A stretch of DNA of 5,246 nt from an uncultured Lachnospiraceae bacterium (GTDB lineage Bacteria; Bacillota; Clostridia; Lachnospirales; Lachnospiraceae), in NCBI GenBank assembly GCA_902772565.1, contig CACYBJ010000089.1, positions 1 to 5,246 on the forward strand. The letters are read 5' to 3'. Of the stretch, positions 1 to 5,246 are shown piece after piece; within the stretch, counting starts at the first letter, position 1; each line of letters begins with the position of its first letter. The notes beneath the pieces are model-generated. The model was not told the DNA's origin, did not search any database, and saw only the letters and a program-made list of their open reading frames with translations. A program made the position numbers and the translations under genes.

Positions 1-1564
1 TCTTAAGTACGGAAACCTTCTGCAAAGAGAACTTAACAGCGAAAAGTATTCCGCAATTGCCGTGGGCAGGGTTATGACCTGCGTTCTGGGAATTGTTGTA
101 AGACGCGAAAGAGAAATCAGAGAGTTTAAGAAAACCCCGTTTTACAGAGTGGTTTCAAAGTTTGATGCCGGGTTTGAGTTTGACGGAGAGTTTAAAGCCG
201 ATAAGGATTCCAAGTATTTTGAATCCCCCATGCTTTATAAAGATAACGGCTTTACAACACTTGAGTATGCCAGAGAATTCGTTGAATACGTCGGCGGTAT
301 GCCCGATGCAGTTACTGCCAAGGAAGAAAACACTGACAATAATACAGGAAAGCCCGAAAAACTTTCCGAAACCCATAACTGTGAGAATGTTAAGGGTATA
401 ATCACATCCGTTGAAAAGAAAAACGAAAAGAAAAAAGCCCCCCTTCTTTTCAATCTTGCCGAAATCCAGAATACCTGTTCCCAGGCTTTTAAGATTTCAC
501 CTGATGAAACCCTTAAAATCATACAGGAACTGTACGAAAAGAAACTGGTTACTTACCCCAGAACAGATGCAAGAGTTTTGTCCTCTGCTGTAGCCAAGGA
601 AATAACCAAGAATATCAAAGGTATTTCGGCTCTTAACGAATACAAAGGTTATTGTGAGAATATTCTGAACAATAATCTTGCCAAAGGCCTTGAGAAAACC
701 CGTTACGTAAACGATTCTCAGATTACCGACCATTATGCCATTATTCCTACGGGCCAGGGTCTTGGAAACTTAAATTCCTTAGGGGCTCTTCAGAGAAAGG
801 TATATGACAAAATTGTCAGAAGATTTTTGAGTATTTTCTATCCCGATGCCGTCTATCAGAAAGTGGCAATTACGGTAAAGGTTAAAACCGAAAGTTTTTC
901 CAGCAATTTCAAGGCTCTTAAAGAACAGGGATATCTTGAAATAGCAGGAAATCCACAGGATAAGAATAAGAATCAAAAGTCAGATTCTTCAGACAATTCC
1001 GAGGGTGAAAACAAGGAAGAAGAGGAGGTTTTTGATGAAAACCTTTTAAGCCTTGTAGCTGCTCTTAAAAAAGGTTCCGAAATTGATGTGAAAAACTACA
1101 CAATTAAGGAAGGAGAAACCACTCCTCCGAAGCGTTACAATTCCGGTTCCCTTATTCTTACCATGGAAAAAGCCGGTCAGTTCATTGATGACGAAGAACT
1201 CCGGGCTCAGATAAAGGGTAGCGGTATCGGCACCAGTGCCACCAGAGCCGAAATCCTTAATAAACTAATCAAAATCGAATATCTTAATCTGAACAAGAAA
1301 ACTCAGATTATCACCCCCACTCTAAAGGGTGAAATGGTCTATGAAACCGTTTTTTCTTCTGTTAGGTCGTTGCTTAACGCCGAACTGACCGCCAGCTGGG
1401 AGAAGGGTCTCACCCAGGTTTCCGAAGGTCAGATAGATGACGGCCTTTACATGGAAAAACTGGAAGGATATGTAGGAAAATGGACCAATTACATTAAAGA
1501 TAACAATTATTCGTCATATCTTATCGGACGATTCCGTGAGTGTGAAAAGTATTATAAAAAATAA
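1..1564 (+). CDS. topB: DNA topoisomerase III (type IA), 5'-partial
   Basis: Type IA topoisomerases cut one DNA strand through a 5'-phosphotyrosine intermediate, pass a strand and reseal; the topoisomerase III class mainly decatenates and resolves replication or recombination intermediates. The reading frame is open at the left edge (first full codon at base 2), so about 520 C-terminal residues are visible and the Toprim domain, perhaps 170 residues, lies outside. Seen in order (in-window numbering): AVGRVMTCVLGIVVRRE near residues 20-37, matching the domain II motif of E. coli TopB (SVGRVQTPVLGLVVRR); the active-site segment KKLVTYPRTDARVL with catalytic Tyr185 (codon 554-556); DHYAIIPT (codons from 728); a low-complexity acidic linker around 317-347; TPPKRYNSGSLILTME; GIGTSATRAEI; and ELTASWEKGL near the end. 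No C-terminal zinc fingers are present, which fits TopB better than TopA. The GTG at 62 lies inside the GRV motif and is not the start. Family call is secure; the topB rather than a TopB-like paralogue assignment is inferred. Confidence 0.93.
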   Translation, partial: LKYGNLLQRELNSEKYSAIAVGRVMTCVLGIVVRREREIREFKKTPFYRVVSKFDAGFEFDGEFKADKDSKYFESPMLYKDNGFTTLEYAREFVEYVGGMPDAVTAKEENTDNNTGKPEKLSETHNCENVKGIITSVEKKNEKKKAPLLFNLAEIQNTCSQAFKISPDETLKIIQELYEKKLVTYPRTDARVLSSAVAKEITKNIKGISALNEYKGYCENILNNNLAKGLEKTRYVNDSQITDHYAIIPTGQGLGNLNSLGALQRKVYDKIVRRFLSIFYPDAVYQKVAITVKVKTESFSSNFKALKEQGYLEIAGNPQDKNKNQKSDSSDNSEGENKEEEEVFDENLLSLVAALKKGSEIDVKNYTIKEGETTPPKRYNSGSLILTMEKAGQFIDDEELRAQIKGSGIGTSATRAEILNKLIKIEYLNLNKKTQIITPTLKGEMVYETVFSSVRSLLNAELTASWEKGLTQVSEGQIDDGLYMEKLEGYVGKWTNYIKDNNYSSYLIGRFRECEKYYKK

Positions 1565-1580
1565 TCGATATTTATTATCG

Positions 1581-1588
1581 GAAGAAGG
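1581..1588 (+). promoter_or_regulatory. Ribosome binding site fixing the TTG start of alr
   Basis: GAAGAAGG lies 6 bases upstream of TTG at 1595. The next in-frame ATG (within LEMKK, codon 23) would remove the first beta strand and the conserved N-terminal Asn region (RHNF) seen in alanine racemases, and it has no comparable ribosome binding site. This supports the TTG. Confidence 0.7.
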
Positions 1589-1594
1589 TTTATT

Positions 1595-2707
1595 TTGAGT
1601 AATTTTGAAAGATGCTGTGCCTGTGTTGATTACGATCAGATCAGACATAATTTTCTTGAAATGAAAAAATGCGTTGACAACAATGTAAAAATGCTTGCAG
1701 TGGTTAAGGCAGATGCCTACGGCCACGGCGTTATCGGTACCTGCAAGGTTCTTGATGACATAGCCGACTTTTTTGCTGTTGCCACGGTGCATGAGGCAGT
1801 CGAAATAAGAGATGCCGGTTTTGATAAGGACATCCTCATTCTCGGCTATGTTTCCCCCTCGGATTACAGAATTCTTCTTGAACGAAGAATAACTCCCGTG
1901 ATTTTTACCTTGAGGGATGCTCTTAAGTTAAATGATGCTGCCGCATCTGCCGGAATTGTACAGACCATACATTTAGGTGTTGATACGGGCATGAGCCGTA
2001 TAGGTTTCCAGTGTGACGAAGAGGGAATCAGGGAGGCATCTGCCGTATTCGAACTTCAGAACCTTTACGTGGAAGGTGCTTTTTCACATTTTTCCAAGGC
2101 AGATGAAAAAGACCCTGCTTTTACGATTCATCAGAATGAAGAATTCAGGAAGTTTCTTGACGGCGTAGGTCATGATATTCCAATTAAGCACATCTGCAAT
2201 TCCGCAGGTATCGTGGGACACAAAGACTACCGTTATGACATGGTAAGAGCGGGAATCTCGATTTACGGTTATAAACCATCCGATGAAACCGATATGTCCC
2301 GGGTAAATATAGCACCGGCGCTTTCCTGGCACACAAAAGTAAGCCATGTAAAGGAACTGAAAGCCGGAAGAATAGTAAGCTACGGCGGTACATTTAAAGC
2401 CGAAAAGGACATGAGAATCGCCACAATTACCATAGGATATGCCGACGGCTATCCAAGACTCTTGTCCGGCAAGGGCAGAGTTATAATTAACGGTCATTAT
2501 GCCCCGATACTCGGAAGGGTATGCATGGATCAGACCATGGTTGATATAACCGACATTCCCGATGTAGAAGTGGAAAACGATGTGATTCTCCTGGGAAAAC
2601 AGGGCAATGCAGAAATCACCGCAGATGACATAGCCGAACTTACGGGAACCATCAGTTACGAGGTACTTTGCGACATCGGAAGAAGAGTTGTAAGAATGCC
2701 TAAATAG
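1595..2707 (+). CDS. alr: Alanine racemase
   Basis: PLP-dependent cytoplasmic enzyme interconverting L- and D-alanine and supplying D-alanine for peptidoglycan. At 370 residues it is full length for the family. Seen: VVKADAYGHG with the PLP-binding Lys38 and Tyr42; DTGMSRIGF with Arg135 (equivalent to Arg136 of Geobacillus Alr); HICNSAG at 199-205; VRAGISIYGY with Arg218 (equivalent to Arg219, contacting the pyridine nitrogen); VSYGGTF with the second catalytic base Tyr263 (equivalent to Tyr265); CMDQTMVDIT at 310-319; and ISYEVLC with phosphate-contacting Tyr355. The position that is usually a carbamylated lysine two residues before DTGM is Gly128 here (IHLGVDTGM), a notable departure. Translation starts at TTG. 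The gene follows topB by 30 bases with no terminator, so co-transcription is likely. No terminator follows the stop codon either; the next operon's promoter begins there. A closely related amino-acid racemase specificity cannot be excluded. Confidence 0.95.
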   Translation: MSNFERCCACVDYDQIRHNFLEMKKCVDNNVKMLAVVKADAYGHGVIGTCKVLDDIADFFAVATVHEAVEIRDAGFDKDILILGYVSPSDYRILLERRITPVIFTLRDALKLNDAAASAGIVQTIHLGVDTGMSRIGFQCDEEGIREASAVFELQNLYVEGAFSHFSKADEKDPAFTIHQNEEFRKFLDGVGHDIPIKHICNSAGIVGHKDYRYDMVRAGISIYGYKPSDETDMSRVNIAPALSWHTKVSHVKELKAGRIVSYGGTFKAEKDMRIATITIGYADGYPRLLSGKGRVIINGHYAPILGRVCMDQTMVDITDIPDVEVENDVILLGKQGNAEITADDIAELTGTISYEVLCDIGRRVVRMPK

Positions 2708-2708
2708 T

Positions 2709-2737
2709 TTGACAACCCACGTCATTTAATTTATAAT
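2709..2737 (+). promoter_or_regulatory. Consensus sigma-A promoter for the yicC-rpoZ-lepB operon
   Basis: The -35 box TTGACA (2709-2714) and -10 box TATAAT (2732-2737) are both perfect matches to the housekeeping consensus, separated by exactly 17 bp. Transcription would start near 2743-2745, giving a leader of about 47 bases before the yicC start codon. The promoter begins one base after the alr stop codon. Since no terminator follows alr, some read-through from alr is also expected. Confidence 0.85.
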
Positions 2738-2749
2738 TTAACAGTTAAA
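2737..2749. repeat. 13-bp perfect dyad over the predicted transcription start
   Basis: TTTAAC-A-GTTAAA has perfect 6-bp arms around a central A at 2743. It shares its first base with the end of the -10 box and covers the predicted start site, a position where a bound dimeric repressor would block initiation. An operator role is inference only; short AT-rich dyads arise by chance in such sequence. Confidence 0.4.
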
Positions 2750-2758
2750 ATACGCTTT

Positions 2759-2778
2759 GTTTAAAACTTGTTTTAAAC
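2759..2778. repeat. 20-bp perfect palindrome in the yicC leader
   Basis: GTTTAAAAC-TT-GTTTTAAAC has perfect 9-bp arms around TT. As RNA it would fold into 8 pairs capped by CUUG (or 9 pairs if the C and G also pair), ending 3 bases before the yicC ribosome binding site. As DNA it is a symmetric candidate protein-binding site. No T-tract follows, so it is not an intrinsic terminator. The symmetry is seen directly; function is unknown. Confidence 0.6.
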
Positions 2779-2790
2779 CATAGGAGTTAT

Positions 2791-3669
2791 ATGATACAGT
2801 CAATGACCGGATTCGGACGTTCCGAAGTCTATGAATCGGGTAAAAAAATAACAGTTGAAATCAAGTCTGTAAATCACAGATATTGCGAGATTTCCGTCAG
2901 AATGCCTAAGAAGCTGAATTTCTACGATTCAGCCGTAAGACAGCTCATTAAAAAGTATGTCGGCCGAGGCAAGGTTGATGTTTACATCTCCATGGAAACC
3001 GATGATGTTACAGGCTCAACCGTAAAATACAACAAAACACTTGCGCAGGAGTATTACAACAATATATCCATGATTGCCGAGGATTTAAACCTTCCAAGCG
3101 ACATTTCCGTAATGTCTCTTGCGAGAATGCCTGAAGTTCTCACACTTGAGGAATCCGAGGACGAACACGAAAAGACCTGGGAAATCCTTGAAAAGGCTAT
3201 TTCCGAATCCTGCGAAATGCTGATTTCAACAAGAGCCGCCGAAGGTGAGCATCTTAAGGAAGACATAATCGGTAAGCTTAACGGTCTTCTTGACATGGTT
3301 AAGATTATTGAGGATCGTTCACCCGAGATGATGGCTGCCTACCGAAAGAAGTTGACGGAAAAGCTTAATGAAGTAATTACCGATACCAACTTAAGCGAGC
3401 AGTTAATTGCCGGCGAACTCATTTTATACGCCGACAAAATCTGTGTTGATGAGGAAACCGTAAGGCTCAGAACTCACATCGTTAACATGAAAAAGACTTT
3501 GGAAGGCGGAGAAAACATCGGTCGCAAGCTTGATTTCCTGGCTCAGGAAATGAACAGGGAAGCCAACACAACACTTTCAAAAGCCAATGACATTGAGATT
3601 TCGGAAGTTGCCATCAACATAAAAACCGAAATTGAAAAAATCAGAGAACAAATTCAGAACATAGAATAG
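2791..3669 (+). CDS. yicC: YicC/YloC-family endoribonuclease
   Basis: The protein has 292 residues, the usual family length. Seen: the N-terminal hallmark MIQSMTGFGR, EIKSVNHRY at 23-31, the R-P-K-LN block at 37-43, an RGKVDVYI strand at 59-66, a helical acidic middle region, and the highly conserved C-terminal domain (DUF1732 type): GRKLDFLAQEMNREANT (244-260), SKANDIEIS, and the terminal REQIQNIE. Family members such as E. coli YicC and B. subtilis YloC are described as metal-dependent endoribonucleases, with a role for E. coli YicC in turnover of the small RNA RyhB; the substrate here is unknown. The ribosome binding site AGGAG (2782-2786) lies only 4 bases before the ATG. It is the first gene of an operon behind a consensus promoter. 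In most Firmicutes remA and gmk follow yicC, but here rpoZ follows directly. Confidence 0.95.
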   Translation: MIQSMTGFGRSEVYESGKKITVEIKSVNHRYCEISVRMPKKLNFYDSAVRQLIKKYVGRGKVDVYISMETDDVTGSTVKYNKTLAQEYYNNISMIAEDLNLPSDISVMSLARMPEVLTLEESEDEHEKTWEILEKAISESCEMLISTRAAEGEHLKEDIIGKLNGLLDMVKIIEDRSPEMMAAYRKKLTEKLNEVITDTNLSEQLIAGELILYADKICVDEETVRLRTHIVNMKKTLEGGENIGRKLDFLAQEMNREANTTLSKANDIEISEVAINIKTEIEKIREQIQNIE

Positions 3670-3673
3670 GAGA
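3668..3673 (+). promoter_or_regulatory. rpoZ ribosome binding site overlapping the yicC stop codon
   Basis: AGGAGA shares two bases with the TAG stop of yicC (3667-3669) and lies 5 bases ahead of the rpoZ ATG. This supports the ATG at 3679 and suggests that translation of the two genes is linked. Confidence 0.75.
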
Positions 3674-3678
3674 TAAAA

Positions 3679-3981
3679 ATGATACATCCATCTTACAAGG
3701 ATCTTATGAATGCAGTTAATGCCAATGTTGAGCCGGGAGAAGAGCCGGTAGTTAACAGCCGTTATTCAATTGTTATTGCTTGTGCAAAGCGTGCAAGACA
3801 GATCGTTGACGGTGCTGAACCTTTGGTTCAAATTGATTGCCTTAAGCCTTTATCAATTGCAGTCAAGGAAATCGAAGAGGGCCAGGTGAAAATCCTTACA
3901 GGCGCCAACGATAAGGAAGATATTTCCGATTATGCAGTAGGTTTTGATGAGATTGAGGAAACAGCAAGCAGCGAACAGTAA
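3679..3981 (+). CDS. rpoZ: DNA-directed RNA polymerase omega subunit
   Basis: Omega is the small RNA polymerase subunit that helps the beta-prime subunit fold and assemble. The 100-residue protein shows the clostridial omega pattern: MIHPSYKDLMNAVN at the N-terminus, the core NSRYSIVIACAKRARQIVDGAEPLV at 26-50 (the conserved R-Y/F-x-L/I-V-x-x-A-x-x-R-A-R-Q-I block), and KPLSIAVKEIEEGQVKI at 56-72, followed by a short acidic tail (residues 78-100) that is poorly conserved in the family. It lies 9 bases after yicC with a strong ribosome binding site, and its TAA overlaps the next start codon. The usual partner gmk is absent from its upstream side. Confidence 0.95.
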   Translation: MIHPSYKDLMNAVNANVEPGEEPVVNSRYSIVIACAKRARQIVDGAEPLVQIDCLKPLSIAVKEIEEGQVKILTGANDKEDISDYAVGFDEIEETASSEQ

Positions 3982-4565
3982 TGAAGAAAAACGGATCATT
4001 TCTGGTTTATGTACTTTGGAATGTATTCATCATATTACTGATACTTGTTTCCGTATTTGCCATAGTTAAATATTTCTATCAGCCGATACAGGTAGAAGGT
4101 TCCTCAATGGAACCCAACCTCTATGAAACCGATAAACTTTTAATCAATAAGGTGGGGAACAAACTGGAATATGAGCGGTACGATATCATAGTATTCAAAC
4201 CATATTCTGAAGACAATTTAGTTACAAAAGAAGTGGATGAGTCTGATGCTCTGTTTATTAAGAGAATCATAGGCCTTCCGGGGGAAACGGTTCAGATCAT
4301 GGCCAACGGTGATATTTTTATCACTGACAAGAAAGGCAAAAAGTTTATACTGGAAGACGATCCTGCCAAACAGGATTATTATTATTCCGGAATCGACTGG
4401 GTCAAATATGACGATAACATGTTTGAATCGATTACTCTTAAGGATGACGAATACTTCGTTCTCGGAGACAACAGAGACGTGAGCAAAGACAGCAGATCTT
4501 CCGAAATAGAAGCAGTAAACTGCCATTGCATCATCGGCAAGTTTCTCTTTAAAATGCCTTTTTAA
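3981..4565 (+). CDS. lepB: Type I signal peptidase
   Basis: Membrane-anchored serine protease that removes signal peptides from exported proteins on the outer face of the membrane. At 194 residues it has the size of single-anchor Gram-positive SipS-type enzymes. Seen: a basic MKKN start, one hydrophobic segment at about 7-31, then QVEGSSMEPNL with the catalytic nucleophile Ser42, FIKRIIGLPGE with the general base Lys94, and GDNRDVSKDSR at 162-172 (box E). After box E the residue that is often Gly is Glu (SSEIEAV), a mild deviation; the C-terminus IIGKFLFKMPF is typical. The start codon overlaps the rpoZ stop (TAATG), and no good Shine-Dalgarno sequence lies at normal spacing (the nearest, GAGGA at 3955, is about 20 bases away), so translation probably depends on coupling to rpoZ. 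An intrinsic terminator follows the stop by 22 bases. The symbol sipS would be equally apt. Confidence 0.94.
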   Translation: MKKNGSFLVYVLWNVFIILLILVSVFAIVKYFYQPIQVEGSSMEPNLYETDKLLINKVGNKLEYERYDIIVFKPYSEDNLVTKEVDESDALFIKRIIGLPGETVQIMANGDIFITDKKGKKFILEDDPAKQDYYYSGIDWVKYDDNMFESITLKDDEYFVLGDNRDVSKDSRSSEIEAVNCHCIIGKFLFKMPF

Positions 4566-4587
4566 TTAATCCACGAAAACAAATGCC

Positions 4588-4627
4588 AAAAAAGCAACCT
4601 TTTTTATATGAAAGGGTTGCTTTTTTT
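4588..4627 (+). terminator. Intrinsic terminator ending the yicC-rpoZ-lepB operon
   Basis: GCAACC (4594-4599) pairs with GGTTGC (4615-4620). The upper stem can extend with CTTT/AAAG if one G is bulged, and the base extends through A6 (4588-4593) pairing with T6 (4621-4626). The 3' arm runs into seven T residues. The A-tract on the other side could make it work in both directions, but no convergent gene is present. Confidence 0.88.
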
Positions 4628-4645
4628 ATATGTTTTGATTAAAAT
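4617..4645 (+). promoter_or_regulatory. Candidate promoter for gap
   Basis: TTGCTT (4617-4622), 17 bp, then TAAAAT (4640-4645) is the best -35/-10 pair I find by eye; its -35 would lie inside the 3' arm of the terminator. The AT-rich stretch contains other weak pairs, such as TTGATT at 4656 with TCAAAT at 4679 (17 bp). A promoter must lie between the terminator and gap for independent expression, but its exact position is uncertain. Confidence 0.35.
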
Positions 4646-4668
4646 ATTACACGGATTGATTAAATAAT
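4635..4668 (+). repeat. Direct repeat of TTGATTAAA, 21 bp apart, upstream of gap
   Basis: TTGATTAAA occurs at 4635-4643 and 4656-4664, start to start 21 bp, or two helical turns. A related inverted copy, AAATCAAA, lies at 4681-4688. These could be half-sites for a regulator or simply AT-rich promoter sequence. Confidence 0.3.
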
Positions 4669-4697
4669 AAATTTTAATTCAAATCAAACAAATATCC

Positions 4698-4703
4698 AGG
4701 AGG
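4698..4703 (+). promoter_or_regulatory. Full-consensus ribosome binding site of gap
   Basis: AGGAGG is the complete Shine-Dalgarno consensus, 9 bases ahead of the ATG at 4713, consistent with a highly translated gene. Confidence 0.85.
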
Positions 4704-4712
4704 AATTTTAAA

Positions 4713-5246
4713 ATGGCAGTTAAAGTTGCGATTAACGGTTTCGGACGTATTGGACGTCTTGCATTCAGACAGATGTTTGGTGCAGAAGGCTATGAAGTAG
4801 TTGCTATTAACGATTTAACAACACCTTCAATGTTAGCTCATCTTCTTAAGTATGACACATCACAGGGTCGTTATGTAGCTATCGGTGAAGAAGATCAGGT
4901 TACAGCTGATGACGAAGCCGGAACAATTACAGTAAAGGGTAAGACAATCAAGATTTACAAGGAGCCGGATGCAAACAATTGTCCTTGGGGCGAAATCGGC
5001 GTAGATGTAGTTCTTGAGTGCTCAGGTTTCTATACATCTAAGGCTAAGGCTCAGGCTCATATCAATGCCGGAGCTAAGAAGGTTGTTATTTCTGCTCCTG
5101 CAGGAAACGATCTTCCTACAATCGTTTACAATGTAAACCACAAGACACTTACAAAGGACGACAAGATCATTTCAGCTGCATCTTGCACAACAAACTGCCT
5201 TGCACCTATGGCTAAGGCTCTTAATGACTATGCTCCTATCCAGTCA
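4713..5246 (+). CDS. gap: Glyceraldehyde-3-phosphate dehydrogenase, 3'-partial
   Basis: Glycolytic enzyme converting glyceraldehyde-3-phosphate, phosphate and NAD+ to 1,3-bisphosphoglycerate. The frame runs open from ATG to the right edge, giving 178 of roughly 335-340 residues. Seen: the Rossmann nucleotide-binding motif INGFGRIGR at 7-15; AINDL at 31-35, where Asp34 at the end of the second strand favours NAD+ over NADP+; LAHLLKYDTSQGRY at 41-54; the ECSGFYTS segment at 102-109; KKVVISAPAG at 122-131; and the active site SAASCTTNCLAP with nucleophile Cys158 (codon 5184-5186). The C-terminal catalytic half is outside the window. Codon choice is strongly biased (all 13 Thr codons are ACA), unlike the upstream genes, as expected for a very highly expressed protein. 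It is separated from lepB by a terminator and has its own ribosome binding site, so it forms a new transcription unit. Confidence 0.97.
   Translation, partial: MAVKVAINGFGRIGRLAFRQMFGAEGYEVVAINDLTTPSMLAHLLKYDTSQGRYVAIGEEDQVTADDEAGTITVKGKTIKIYKEPDANNCPWGEIGVDVVLECSGFYTSKAKAQAHINAGAKKVVISAPAGNDLPTIVYNVNHKTLTKDDKIISAASCTTNCLAPMAKALNDYAPIQS

Noticed and set aside
62..64. GTG as a possible start of the topoisomerase
   Set aside because: It sits within the conserved AVGRV motif, the frame stays open to the left edge, and upstream codons continue the family similarity. The true start is outside the window.
155..976. Several minus-strand frames of 65-95 codons, and short alternative + frames, inside topB
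   Set aside because: All overlap a continuous frame with strong topoisomerase motifs, and none has recognisable domains.
1566..1580. Small inverted repeat CGATA-TTTAT-TATCG between topB and alr
   Set aside because: Only 5 AT-rich pairs with no T-tract. It is too weak for a terminator and compatible with chance.
2084..2725. A 213-codon open frame on the minus strand opposite alr
   Set aside because: It lies inside a clearly conserved alr gene, its translation matches no family I recognise, and it has no separate ribosome binding site or promoter that I can see. It is a shadow of the sense codons.
2759..2778. The yicC leader palindrome read as an intrinsic terminator for alr
   Set aside because: The stem is very AT-rich, no run of T follows, and it lies downstream of a consensus promoter in the next operon's leader.
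4218..4526. A 102-codon minus-strand frame opposite the signal peptidase
   Set aside because: Composition and position are explained by the sense gene, whose catalytic motifs span the same bases.
1..5246. CRISPR array, insertion sequence, prophage or defence system
   Set aside because: No spaced repeats, transposase, integrase or toxin-like genes are present. Every gene is a recognised housekeeping gene on one strand with short intergenic gaps.

Overview
This window looks like ordinary chromosome from a low-GC Gram-positive anaerobe of the Clostridia, most likely Lachnospiraceae or a close relative. The reasons are the AT-leaning base composition (estimated by eye), strong AGGAG-type ribosome binding sites, clostridial-style protein sequences (the omega subunit beginning MIHPSYKDLM, a Gram-positive-size signal peptidase I, the glycolytic GapA N-terminus) and a TTG start. 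Species cannot be assigned from the sequence alone. All genes lie on the + strand. I see no mobile element, CRISPR array, tRNA or rRNA.

Layout: (1) 1-1564 is the 3' part of a type IA topoisomerase (topoisomerase III, topB), cut by the left window edge. (2) 1595-2707 is alanine racemase (alr), with a TTG start, 30 bases downstream of topB and probably co-transcribed with it. (3) A textbook sigma-A promoter (TTGACA, 17 bp, TATAAT) begins 1 base after the alr stop codon. It should drive (4) a three-gene operon: a YicC-family endoribonuclease (2791-3669), rpoZ for RNA polymerase omega (3679-3981), and a type I signal peptidase (3981-4565) whose start codon overlaps the rpoZ stop. (5) An intrinsic terminator (4588-4627) closes that operon. 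(6) An AT-rich promoter/leader region precedes gap (4713 to the right edge), glyceraldehyde-3-phosphate dehydrogenase, with a very strong ribosome binding site and strongly biased codons.

Functionally these are housekeeping genes: DNA topology, D-alanine supply for peptidoglycan, RNA turnover, transcription, protein secretion and glycolysis. No dedicated novel system is evident. The points most worth a second look are: the absence of gmk (and remA) from between yicC and rpoZ, with signal peptidase attached to rpoZ instead; a glycine in Alr where the usual carbamylated lysine sits; a GRVMTC variant of the normally GRVQTP-like topoisomerase motif; and two perfect dyads in the short leader of the yicC operon, one over the predicted transcription start and one just ahead of the ribosome binding site.
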